Assembly: GCA_001920415.1 (NCBI GenBank)
Contig: MNJR01000027.1
Span: 61,966-125,965 of the forward strand
Direction: 5' to 3'
From: Acidobacteria bacterium 13_1_20CM_3_53_8
GTDB taxonomy: Bacteria; Acidobacteriota; Blastocatellia; Pyrinomonadales; Pyrinomonadaceae
DNA length: 64,000 nucleotides
The notes below the pieces were generated by a model. It was not told where the DNA came from. It searched no databases and saw nothing but the letters and a program-made list of their open reading frames with translations. Position numbers and translations under genes: made by a program. Below, in pieces: positions 9,974 to 19,361 of this stretch; position 1 is the first letter of the stretch, and each line of letters opens with the position of its first letter.

Positions 9974-12251
9974 ATGGATACACTCTTGAACGACATTCGT
10001 TACGGCTATCGCATGTTGGTGAAAAGTCCGGGCTTCACGGCCATAGCAGTTCTGACTCTGGCTCTTGGCATAGGAGCGAACACTGCGCTCTTTTCTGTGG
10101 TCAACGCTCTACTGTTTCACCCTTTCCGCTTTAAGGAGATGGATCGCCTTGTGGCCGTTTGGGAGACGATTCCGAGCCAGAGCGTGATGCACAACGAGGC
10201 TTCTGTGCCGAACTATCTAGACTGGCGCGCGCAGAACTCCGGGTTTGAAACCTTGGGCGGCTATTACTGGTGGAGCGTGAATGTGTCTAACGTCGAGCCG
10301 CCCGAAAGGGTTCAGGGCTTTCAGGTGAGCGGAAACTTTTTTCAGATATTCGGCGCGACTCCCGTCTTGGGTCGCACCTTCATGGCTGAAGACGAGCAGG
10401 CGGGCAGAGACAAGATTGTTATCCTAAGCTACGGATTCTGGCAGCACCATTTCGGCGGTGACCCGAACATCATTAATAAGACGCTCGTTCTCAATAACGT
10501 AAGTCGAACGGTCGTCGGCGTTATGTCGCCGGATTTCGATTACCCTACGGGCGGCGAGATGTGGGCGCCTTACCCTTTGGATCAGAGCAGCCAGCCGGAC
10601 GACCGACGCTCGCATTTCTGGCTGGTGGTGGGACGCTTGAAGCCGGGCGTCAGTCGTGAGCAGGCTGAATCAGAGTTGAATGCGATTGCCGCGCATCTCG
10701 AAGAGCAGTATCCGAACACGAACACAGGACGCCGCGTCACCGTCATCCCGCGTCGCCAACCTTCTTCTTGCAAGAGCCGCAGCGAGACAAAAAGAGATGG
10801 CTATTCGCGCGGCGTTGGGCGCGGGGCGATTGCGCATTGTCAGACAGTTGATAACGGAGAGCACGCTGCTCTCGCTTCTGGGCGGATTCTTCGGCGTACT
10901 CTTCGCGCTCTGGGGCATTGACGTTCTGGTATCGCTCTTTCCCAGTGAGTTCATCAAATACATTCCGGGCTGGAATCAGATAGGTATAAGCCGTGAAGTG
11001 CTGCTCTTTACGCTCAGCGTCTCAATCCTGACGGGAATCCTCTTCGGACTCTTTCCCGCGCTACAGGCTTCGCGCCCTGACTTGAACGAGACTTTGAAAG
11101 AAGGAGGCGGGAAAGGAACGAACATTGGAGGGCGCAGCCGTCTTCGTAATCTTCTGGTCGTGGCCGAGTTCGCGCTCTCGCTTCTGCTTCTAATCGGCGC
11201 AGGGCTGATGGCGCGCTCGTTCGTTCGATTGATGGATGTGCGTCCAGGTTTCAACCCAGACCACGTGCTGACGATGAGCATGGTGTTGCCGCGCGCCAAG
11301 TACAAGGAGAACGAGCAGGCCGTCGCTTTCTATAAACAACTCGTAGAGCGTGTTCAAGCTCTGCCGGGCGTGCTAGAAGGAAGACCGGAACCGCCACACA
11401 GCCAGGAGCCTGAAGCTAACTTCCGCTCCATCAGCCCCGGTTATTTTCAGACTATGGAAATCCCTCTCATCAAGGGGCGAGCGTTTACGGGACAGGACAC
11501 GGCGGATGCAAATCGTGTGGTAATTATCAATGAAACAATGGCCCGAAAATTCTGGCCTAACGAAGACCCTCTGGGAAAGAGAATCAGGAGCGTTGGCCCA
11601 ATCGAGCAAAACCCTTGGGCGACGATTGTGGGCGTTGCGGCGGACATCAAGCGCAGACTGGAGGGAAAGCCCGAGAACGAGATTTACATGCCCCACGCGC
11701 AGGTCGCATCGCGTTCTATGGTGCTGGTTGCGCGCACGGAAAATGAGCCGCTCAATTACGTGCAGTCGGTTCGCAATGAGGTGCAGGCGCTAGACCCCAA
11801 CCAACCGGTCTTTGACATAGCAACGCTTGCTCAAGTGCGCTCGCGCTCAGTCTTCCTTCAACGCATGGCCGTAACCTTGCTCACAGTTCTCGCCGGTGTG
11901 GCTTTGATACTCGCGGCTGTAGGCATCTACGGCGTGATGGCATATTCAGTGGCGCAACGAACTCATGAAATAGGAATACGCATGGCTCTGGGCGCGCAAC
12001 GCCGAGACGTTCTAAAACTCGTCGTCGGCCAGGGGATGATGCTCGCATTAATCGGAGCAGTCATAGGATTAATCGCAGCGTTCGCCGTGACTCGTTTGAT
12101 GACGAGCTTGCTCTTTGGCGTTAGCGCGACAGACCCTGCGACTTTTGCGGGAATAACATTGATTCTATCTTCGGTCGCACTTCTAGCCTGCTACATACCA
12201 GCGCGACGCGCGACGCGTGTTGACCCTATGGTGGCGCTCAGATACGAATAA
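9974..12251 (+). pseudogene. ADOP-type permease 6, broken by internal deletions
   Basis: The reading frame from ATG 9974 (MDTLLNDIRY) follows the family to GRRVTVIP at about 10750 and then jumps frame to [15 protein letters not shown]. Compared with the 15005 copy about 30 codons are missing at that point (the rest of the periplasmic domain end and the second membrane helix) and the loss is not a multiple of three. A second, in-frame gap of about 20 codons follows ALPGV near 11375. The last part is intact to [11 protein letters not shown] (12251). As it stands it cannot make a full permease; two separate fragments could be translated. Real decay and an assembly error are both possible, since paralogues are similar. 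Confidence 0.8.
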
Positions 12252-12256
12252 AGATG

Positions 12257-12374
12257 GTGATAAGTGATAAGAGCAGTTTTAAGTTTTAAGTTTTCAGTTT
12301 TCAGAAAGAAACGAAACGCTTTTTACTTAAAACTGAAAACTGAAAACTGAAAACTGTTTCTTATCACTTATCAC
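12257..12374. repeat. nested heptad hairpin (GTGATAA outside, AAAACTG inside)
   Basis: The outer arms are tandem GTGATAA units on the left and TTATCAC units on the right; the inner arms are TTTTCAG-type units on the left and four AAAACTG units on the right. The total stem is about 46 nt. The loop begins CAGAAAGAAACGAAACGC, closely similar to the loops at 53043-53155 and 54139-54228. The element fills most of the gap before permease 7. Confidence 0.85.
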
Positions 12375-12390
12375 TCTAAAGGGGATTCTA

Positions 12391-14841
12391 ATGAACACGT
12401 TTATTCAAGACGTTCGCTATGGGTTGCGAGGTCTCTTGAAGAATCCGGGCTTCACAGTAGTCGCCTTGCTCTCTCTGGCTATAGGCATAGGAGCCAACAC
12501 AACAATCTTCAGTCTGATTAATGCGGTGCTCTTGAGACCTTTGCCCGTCGCAGCGCCCGAACGGCTCGTCAACGTACATGCGACTAGCGCTGACGGCAGC
12601 AGTTTTCACTCCTTCTCATATCCAGACTACATAGACTATAGAGATCAATCGGAAGTGTTCGATGGTCTCACCGCATACACAATCAACACCTATAGCCTGA
12701 ACATGGGCGCGCAAAGCGAGCGCATCTTCGGCATGGTGGCGAGCGAAAACTTCTTCACAGTGATGGGCGTGCGCCCCACCTTTGGCCGGTTTTTCACAGC
12801 GCAGGAAGACCGTTCAGAGACGGGTGAGCCTGTGGCCGTGCTCAGTTATGGTTACTGGACTAGGCGCTTTGGCTCGGACACTTCTATTGTTGGAAAAACC
12901 TTGACGCTCAACGGTCACGGCTACACCGTCATAGGCATCGCGCCGCGAAAATTCACAGGCCCGCGTGTCGCTTTCGCGCCGGACATATATGTGCCCATGT
13001 GGACGCAGCCGCTTGCAGTTCCAAGGGGTGCGGACTGGCTCAAAAATCGTAATGGCGGAAGCCTTGAGATCATAGGCCGTTTGAAGCCGGGCGCAACCGT
13101 TCAAGGGGCGCAGGCCAACTTGAGCGTCATCGCCAGACGCATAGCAGAACAATATCCCGATTCGCATACAGGCAAGGGCGTGGATGTGAAGCCTACCAAC
13201 ACAGGACTCGGATTTATGGAAGGTCCGGCCATAGGATTCATGAGCGTGTTGATGGCAATCGTTGGGCTTGTCTTGCTCATAGCATGTGCCAACGTCGCGG
13301 GGATGGCGCTTGCGCGCGCGGCCTCGCGGCGCAGGGAGATTGCGATCCGCACTGCAATGGGCGCTAGCCGCAGCCGCATCATCCAGCAGCTTTTGACCGA
13401 AAGCGTGTTGCTGTTTGTGATAGGTGGAATTGCCGGGCTGCTGCTAGCCTTCTGGTTGACAGACTTGCTGCTTGCCTTTAAGCCGCCCGTGCCTTTCACC
13501 ATCGAACTCGATCTGGGAATTGACTGGCGCGTGCTCGGCTTTACGCTGATAGTTTCGCTTTTAACGGGAATCGTTTTCGGTTTAGCTCCTGCGCTACAGG
13601 CTTCAAGGCCGGACGTGCTTCCAGCCTTAAAAGACGAGACAGGAAGCGTGCGCTTCAGCCGCTCGCGCCTGCGTAGCCTCTTCGTCATAGGGCAGGTCGC
13701 CGTTTCTCTAGTCCTTCTGGTCAGCACAGGACTCTTCCTACGTTCGCTTGAGCGAGCGCGCGTGCTCGACCCGGGCTTTAATTCTGAGAACGTAATGAAC
13801 GTAGGCTTCGATCTTTCGATTCAAGGATATGACGAAGCAAGAGGCGAGCAGTTCTATAAACAGTTGATTGAGCGCGTCAATTCTATGCCCGGCGTCGAGA
13901 GCGCTGCCTTCGCGCGCAACGTTCCTCTAAACGGCAGCAACATGGAACTGGGCATCAACATAGAAGGGGTTGAGCCACCCGGAGGTCGCCCCTCATTCCA
14001 TACAGATTTTAATGTTGTCAGTCCGAAATATTTCTCCACGCTCGGCATTAATCTTTTGCGTGGCCGCGACTTTAACGACACGGACAGGCAAGAGCCTACG
14101 CGCGTTGCTGTAGTCAACGAAACGATGGCGCGTCGCTTCTGGCACGGAGAGGATGCTATAGGCAAACGCTTCTTCCTGGGTCAGATTGCGGACGGCACTC
14201 CTGTGGAAATCGTGGGCGTAGTTCGTGACGGCAAATACCGCACGATTGGCGAAGACCCGCGACCCTACTTTTACATGTCGTCCGTACAGGATTACCAGCC
14301 TCAGATGACGCTTCACGTGCGCACTGCGCAGGGCGGCGCGGCCAGCGTGCTGGCTGGCATACGACAGGAAGTTGCTGCTATGGACAAGAGCGTTCCGCTA
14401 TTGGACGTGATGCCGCTTGAGCAGGCCACAGGCGTCTCGCTAATCCCGCTCAAGGCTGCGGCCACCATCGCAGGAATTTTTGGTCTGGTCGGACTTCTGC
14501 TCGCGGCTGTAGGAATCTTCGGAGTAGTCAGTTTCTCTGTCGCGCAACGCACGCGCGAGATAGGAATTCGCATGGCTCTGGGCGCGCAAGTCTCGGACGT
14601 GCTCAAGCTAATCATTAATGAGGGAATGCGCCTGGCTCTTGCCGGAGTCTTTATAGGCTTGCTGGCTTCCGTTGCGGTCACGCGCCTGCTGGCAAGTTTG
14701 CTCTATGGCATCAGTGCGACCGATACGGCGACCTTTATCGGCGTAGCTTTATTGCTCAGCATCATCGCGTTTATAGCCAGCTACATTCCCGCGCGACGCG
14801 CGACGAGAGTAGATCCAATGGTCGCGCTTAGATACGAATAA
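12391..14841 (+). CDS. ADOP-type FtsX/MacB-like permease 7
   Basis: Full-length permease of 816 residues starting MNTFIQDVRYG, with AAAGGGG nine to ten nt upstream. The N-terminal helix, first periplasmic domain, central FtsX helices ([15 protein letters not shown]), second unit and closing FtsX block are all present. The first central helix is followed by [13 protein letters not shown] and the last block by [12 protein letters not shown], the paired coupling motifs. The ribosome-binding region and first codons are nearly the same as in the next permease (15005), so the two probably arose by duplication that included the leader. Sequence between the domains is closer to the 1139 copy. Confidence 0.93.
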   Translation: MNTFIQDVRYGLRGLLKNPGFTVVALLSLAIGIGANTTIFSLINAVLLRPLPVAAPERLVNVHATSADGSSFHSFSYPDYIDYRDQSEVFDGLTAYTINTYSLNMGAQSERIFGMVASENFFTVMGVRPTFGRFFTAQEDRSETGEPVAVLSYGYWTRRFGSDTSIVGKTLTLNGHGYTVIGIAPRKFTGPRVAFAPDIYVPMWTQPLAVPRGADWLKNRNGGSLEIIGRLKPGATVQGAQANLSVIARRIAEQYPDSHTGKGVDVKPTNTGLGFMEGPAIGFMSVLMAIVGLVLLIACANVAGMALARAASRRREIAIRTAMGASRSRIIQQLLTESVLLFVIGGIAGLLLAFWLTDLLLAFKPPVPFTIELDLGIDWRVLGFTLIVSLLTGIVFGLAPALQASRPDVLPALKDETGSVRFSRSRLRSLFVIGQVAVSLVLLVSTGLFLRSLERARVLDPGFNSENVMNVGFDLSIQGYDEARGEQFYKQLIERVNSMPGVESAAFARNVPLNGSNMELGINIEGVEPPGGRPSFHTDFNVVSPKYFSTLGINLLRGRDFNDTDRQEPTRVAVVNETMARRFWHGEDAIGKRFFLGQIADGTPVEIVGVVRDGKYRTIGEDPRPYFYMSSVQDYQPQMTLHVRTAQGGAASVLAGIRQEVAAMDKSVPLLDVMPLEQATGVSLIPLKAAATIAGIFGLVGLLLAAVGIFGVVSFSVAQRTREIGIRMALGAQVSDVLKLIINEGMRLALAGVFIGLLASVAVTRLLASLLYGISATDTATFIGVALLLSIIAFIASYIPARRATRVDPMVALRYE

Positions 14842-14845
14842 GGCA

Positions 14846-14987
14846 GTGATAAGTGATGAGTGATAAGTGATAAGAAAAGCTGTGAATGGTAAATGGTCAA
14901 TGGTGAATGGAAGAAGCGGCTCTTATCCATTTACCATTTACCATTCACCATTTACCTTCTTATCACTTATCACTCATCACTTATCAC
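14846..14987. repeat. nested heptad hairpin (GTGATAA outside, ATGGTAA inside)
   Basis: The outer arms are perfectly complementary over about 31 nt (GTGATAA/GTGATGA units against TTATCAC/TCATCAC). The inner arms are ATGGTAA, ATGGTCA, ATGGTGA units against ACCATTT and ACCATTC units. The same outer heptad encloses a different inner family at 12257-12374, so arms and cores combine independently. Confidence 0.87.
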
Positions 14988-15004
14988 GCTAAAGGGGAAT
15001 TATA

Positions 15005-17467
15005 ATGAACACGTTCATTCAAGATTTGCGCTATGGCTTGCGTGTGTTGTGGAAAGACCCGGGCTTCACGCTGGTGGCAGTTCTTGCGCTGGCTTTGGGG
15101 ATAGGCGCGAACACAGCCATTTTCTCGGTCGTCAACTCCGTGCTGCTGCGTGCGCTTCCTTACGAAGACTCGGAACGGCTTGTGATGATCTATGCTGGCA
15201 GCAATCCGACACAGCCGGAGGTGAACGGGCCGCTCTCTTACCCGGACTTGCTTGATTACCGTAACCAATCGAAGACGCTCGAATACGTCGCGGGCTATCA
15301 GGGTGTTGGGACGGTGATTCAGAGCGAAGGGGACGAGCCGGAGCGCGTGCGTGGCACCGAAGTGATGGCGGACATCTTCCCCATGCTTGGCGCGAAGCCC
15401 GCGCTTGGGCGAGTCTTCACCAGAGAAGAAGATGTGGCGGGCGCGCCGCCCGTCATCGTCATCAGCGATGGACTGTGGCGTCGCCGCTTCGGCGCAGACC
15501 GCAACATTGTAGGGCGCGAAATCAAGATAGGTCTCTCCGGTCGAAGCGTAACGATTCTGGGAGTTATGCAACCCGGATTTAAGTTTCCTGCGGAAGCGAC
15601 CGAGGCGATTGACTACTACATCCCTTTCGTCTCGGAGGTCATGCGCTCCGATTCGGAGTCAATGAACAATCGCGACGCCGTCTTCATCTCTACTGTGGGG
15701 AAGATAAAAAAGGGCGTGACGATTTCAGAGGCCGCAGCCGAAATTCAGACCATTGCGAGCCGTCTACAGGCGCAGTACCCTGAGACGAACGCCAGACGGC
15801 GTGCGCGCGTCATCTCGCTGCACGAAGACCTTGTAGGCAACTTTCGCACGGCGCTCTTCGTCCTTCTTGGCGCGGTCGGCTTCGTGCTTCTTATAGCGTG
15901 CGCCAACGTTGCCAACCTTCTGCTCGCTCGCGCAGCGTCGCGCAGCAAAGAGATTGCAATTCGCACTGCAATGGGCGCAACTCGTGGCCGTGTCATGCGA
16001 CAGCTTCTCACCGAAAGTCTTCTGCTCTCTTTGATGGGTGGCGCATTGGGGCTGCTGCTGGCGATGTGGAGCGTTGACCTGCTCGTCAAGCTCAGTCCTG
16101 CAAACGTCCCGCTACTCAGCGAGACTTCGCTGGACGCGCGCGTGCTCCTCTTCACTCTGATTGTTTCGACCGTCACGGGCATCATCTTCGGTCTTGCGCC
16201 CGCGCTGCAAACATCTAAGCTGGATTTGGCGGAGTCGCTCAAAGAGGGCGGGCGCAGCGGCAGCGAGGGTGCGCGACGCAACCGCATACGAAGCTTCCTG
16301 GTCGTTTCAGAGATTGCGCTATCGCTTGTTCTTCTCATAGGCGCTGGCCTCCTGATGAAAAGTTTCTACAGGCTCTTGAAAACTGATCCCGGTTACTCGC
16401 CCGAGCGCGTGCTTGCGCTCACAATCGCACTTAACCAGAAGAAGTTCACGGATGACGACAGCCGCGCGGCCTTCTTTACAGAAGCCGTCTCGCGCATACG
16501 TGCGTTGCCCGGCGTAGAGTCGGCGAGCGTGACAAGGCTGCTTCCGCTTGGTGAGTCTGACATTATTAACAGCTTCAACATAGTAGGTCGAGCGCCATTC
16601 ACGCCCAGCGAATACCATACCGCGCGCAGCTACACCATAGGCTCCGACTACTTCCGCGTCCTTAGTATTCCTCTGCGACGTGGGCGTGTCTTCACTGATA
16701 CGGACACGAAATCTTCGCCACCTGTGATTATCATCAACGAAGCTTTCGCCCGAAGATTCTTTCCCGATCAAGACGCGGTCGGACAGCGCCTCACGCTGGA
16801 CGACGATAGCGGTCATCCTCTGCCGCCACGAGAAATCGTAGGCATAGTGGGTGATGTACGCTTCGAGAAGCTTAATGATGATGTGCTGCCGGAGTATTAC
16901 ATTCCTTACACGCAAGCCCCTGCGTCTGTGATGCAGATTGTCGCTCGCTCTTCAGCGCCGGACGCTGCGGCGCTCGCGCCGTCTGTACGCTCGGCCATTA
17001 AGAGCGTTGATTCCAACATGCTGATATGGGAAACAAGGACTATGGACGAACTCGTTGGACGTTCGGTCGCGCCGCAACGCTTCAACATGCTGCTATTAGG
17101 GCTTTTCGCTCTAGTCGCTTTGGCGCTCGCAAGCGTAGGCATCTACGGCGTGATGGCTTACTCGGTAGCGCAACGCACGCACGAGATAGGAATACGCATG
17201 GCTTTGGGCGCTCAAACGAGCGATGTGCTCAGGATGATTCTCAGTCAGGGCATGACGATGGCTCTCGTAGGAGTTGGCCTCGGTCTGGTAGCGGCGATTG
17301 CTGCAACGCGCATCATGCGAAGCTTGCTATACGGAATAAGCCCGACCGACACAATGACTTTCGCTGGCGTGACAGTGCTTTTATCTCTGGTCGCGCTGCT
17401 GGCCTGTCTTATACCTGCGCGCCGTGCAACGCGCGTTGATCCAATAGTTGCGCTTCGCTACGAGTAG
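15005..17467 (+). CDS. ADOP-type FtsX/MacB-like permease 8
   Basis: Full-length permease of 820 residues ([11 protein letters not shown]), preceded by AAAGGGG. It has all eight expected membrane segments and both periplasmic domains, with intact [15 protein letters not shown] and the C-terminal [11 protein letters not shown]. Bases 17136-17268 are identical to a block in the 6159 gene. The stop is 12 nt before the SpoIIE-type phosphatase, so the phosphatase is probably cotranscribed with it. Among the copies it is the best intact template for judging what the 9974 gene has lost. Confidence 0.93.
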   Translation: MNTFIQDLRYGLRVLWKDPGFTLVAVLALALGIGANTAIFSVVNSVLLRALPYEDSERLVMIYAGSNPTQPEVNGPLSYPDLLDYRNQSKTLEYVAGYQGVGTVIQSEGDEPERVRGTEVMADIFPMLGAKPALGRVFTREEDVAGAPPVIVISDGLWRRRFGADRNIVGREIKIGLSGRSVTILGVMQPGFKFPAEATEAIDYYIPFVSEVMRSDSESMNNRDAVFISTVGKIKKGVTISEAAAEIQTIASRLQAQYPETNARRRARVISLHEDLVGNFRTALFVLLGAVGFVLLIACANVANLLLARAASRSKEIAIRTAMGATRGRVMRQLLTESLLLSLMGGALGLLLAMWSVDLLVKLSPANVPLLSETSLDARVLLFTLIVSTVTGIIFGLAPALQTSKLDLAESLKEGGRSGSEGARRNRIRSFLVVSEIALSLVLLIGAGLLMKSFYRLLKTDPGYSPERVLALTIALNQKKFTDDDSRAAFFTEAVSRIRALPGVESASVTRLLPLGESDIINSFNIVGRAPFTPSEYHTARSYTIGSDYFRVLSIPLRRGRVFTDTDTKSSPPVIIINEAFARRFFPDQDAVGQRLTLDDDSGHPLPPREIVGIVGDVRFEKLNDDVLPEYYIPYTQAPASVMQIVARSSAPDAAALAPSVRSAIKSVDSNMLIWETRTMDELVGRSVAPQRFNMLLLGLFALVALALASVGIYGVMAYSVAQRTHEIGIRMALGAQTSDVLRMILSQGMTMALVGVGLGLVAAIAATRIMRSLLYGISPTDTMTFAGVTVLLSLVALLACLIPARRATRVDPIVALRYE

Positions 17468-17479
17468 TTTGGATTTCAA

Positions 17480-19201
17480 ATGAGAATCGTTCCTCGCTTT
17501 CGCTTTCCGGGACGCCGTCGCTTTAACCGTAACTTGAGATGGTGGCGGCGTCACCTGACGGTTGCGCGCTCGCTCTTTATTCTTGAGCTATTAATCTTAT
17601 GCGGCCTACTGTTGTTTATATTCGTAGGCAGCCGCGCTAGCCCCCTTGAAAAGCTTCGCGAGCACGCGAGCATCTTAACGCTCATTGCGATGCTTGCTCT
17701 TTTTGCCCTTCTACATCTGGTCGTAACCAGACGCATCGTTCGCCTTATTGAGCGGCGGCGTTCGCCTGCTGATTATGACGAGCGCCGCATACTCTTTGAC
17801 CTTGGGCAGGAAGCTCGCTCGGCTACCAACATCGCAGAGCTTTACAACTCAATCGCCGGGCGAATCAGAGAGGCGCTTGAAGCGGAGAACGTTTTAATCT
17901 TTGTTCGCGCGCACTCTACGGGCGATTATGTGTGCCGCGTCTCTGCGCCGCAGGCTGAATTTGATTCGACTCCAGATAGTGAGACGATGAAAGAATCCAG
18001 ATTGATTCTTTCGCGCGACGCTTTTGTAATTAAACGCCTGCGCCATCTCACCGCTCCGCTAGTCATAGAGCCAGAGGAATTAGAGACGTGGGCGCGCGCT
18101 TTTGACTCTGCCCCGCGTGACGCGCGCGAAACCAGAGAGCGCGAGCTTGAAATCCTGACTCGTATAAAATCGAATCTCTTTTTGCCAATCAAGATTAAAG
18201 AGCAGTTGGTAGGCGTAGCTTCACTTGGGCCACGACGCGCGCAACATAAGTATTCGTCAAGGGACAAAGTGTTGTTGATGTCCGTGGCTAGCCAATTGGC
18301 CTTCGTCATAGAAAATTCGGGATTGGTCGAACGTATGGTGGCGCAGGAAAAGCTGCGGCGTGAACTGATGCTGGCCGCAGAAGTTCAGCAGGGGCTTCTG
18401 CCATCTGGCCCACCCGAATCCGCACGCCTTGATCTGGCCGGATTCTGTCAGCCCGCGCGCGGCGTTGGCGGCGATTACTACGACTTCATTCTCCTTGATA
18501 ACAATCAGGTGGGAATAGCTGTGGCAGATGTTGCGGGCAAAGGAATTTCAGCGGCTCTTGTAATGTCCAATGTGCAGGCCGCGTTGCGCAGTCAAACGAT
18601 GGCGCGCACGGGAAGCGCACAGGCGACCCTTTCGCTGGCCGAGCTTGTATCCAATATAAATAAGCTGGTATGTCGTTCGACGGGAACGGCCACCTACGTG
18701 ACATTCTTCTATGCGCAGTTCAACGAGCAGACAGGCCAACTCGCTTACGTTAACGCTGGGCACAACCCGCCTCTTCTTATACGCGCGCATGATGCGAAGT
18801 CTAATCATGTGACGGAGCTACACCCGTCGTTTACAGATGCTCAAAGCTGGCCGAAGACTAATTTCGCCGCTGCGTCAAAAAGTAAAAATGGCAAGACCGA
18901 TTACATGAAGCTGGATACAGGCGGGCCTGTCATAGGCTTTTTCGACCATTGCTCTTATGAACAGGGCATCATTCAACTCGAACCGGGCGATCTTTTATTG
19001 GCCTATACGGACGGCGTCACTGAAGCCCTCAACACATTGGACGAAGAGTTTGGCGAGGAGAGATTGAAGGAGACGGTCGCAGCCGTCTCTGATTTACCGG
19101 CAGACAAGGTGCGCGACCATATTGTGCATTCGCTCGAACTCTGGTGCACAGGCGCACCGCAGCATGATGATCTGACGCTCATCGTATTGAAAGTGAGATG
19201 A
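17480..19201 (+). CDS. membrane-anchored GAF-SpoIIE (PP2C-type) phosphatase
   Basis: Predicted 573 residues. The basic N-terminus is followed by two membrane helices at about 30-52 and 65-85. A GAF-like sensor domain spans about 105-280, then a short coiled linker (EKLRRELMLAAEVQQGLLP), then a SpoIIE/RsbU-type phosphatase domain to the end. Metal-binding motifs are visible: VGGDYYDF, VADVAGKG, LAYTDGVTEA and QHDDLTL. Such enzymes remove phosphate from anti-anti-sigma (STAS) proteins in partner-switching pathways. No STAS or RsbW-like gene is present in this window, so its partner lies elsewhere. It is the only regulator inside the permease array. Confidence 0.9.
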   Translation: MRIVPRFRFPGRRRFNRNLRWWRRHLTVARSLFILELLILCGLLLFIFVGSRASPLEKLREHASILTLIAMLALFALLHLVVTRRIVRLIERRRSPADYDERRILFDLGQEARSATNIAELYNSIAGRIREALEAENVLIFVRAHSTGDYVCRVSAPQAEFDSTPDSETMKESRLILSRDAFVIKRLRHLTAPLVIEPEELETWARAFDSAPRDARETRERELEILTRIKSNLFLPIKIKEQLVGVASLGPRRAQHKYSSRDKVLLMSVASQLAFVIENSGLVERMVAQEKLRRELMLAAEVQQGLLPSGPPESARLDLAGFCQPARGVGGDYYDFILLDNNQVGIAVADVAGKGISAALVMSNVQAALRSQTMARTGSAQATLSLAELVSNINKLVCRSTGTATYVTFFYAQFNEQTGQLAYVNAGHNPPLLIRAHDAKSNHVTELHPSFTDAQSWPKTNFAAASKSKNGKTDYMKLDTGGPVIGFFDHCSYEQGIIQLEPGDLLLAYTDGVTEALNTLDEEFGEERLKETVAAVSDLPADKVRDHIVHSLELWCTGAPQHDDLTLIVLKVR

Positions 19202-19202
19202 A

Positions 19203-19350
19203 TCGAAGAAAGGCAAAAGCAAAGGGAAGGCAAAAGGTAAAAGTGAAAAGGAAAAAGTGTGGACACGCCTTGCAGGCGTGAATTAAAAATTTAAAAATGG
19301 CTTCAGCCTTCCTTTTGACTTTTTACTTTTACCTTTTGACTTTCTTTCGA
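19203..19350. repeat. heptad hairpin, AAAAGTA/GGCAAAAG type
   Basis: The left arm is made of GGCAAAAG, AAAAGTG and similar units and the right arm of CTTTTTACTTTTACC. The core contains a small perfect hairpin, CACGCC-TTGCA-GGCGTG, followed by AT-rich sequence. The core is homologous, in the opposite orientation, to the element at 36229-36341. Confidence 0.83.
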
Positions 19351-19361
19351 GGTTCGACCTT

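Noticed and set aside
12257-14987. CRISPR-like arrays
   Set aside because: Heptad tracts are tandem without unique spacers, lie in inverted arms, and no cas genes are present.
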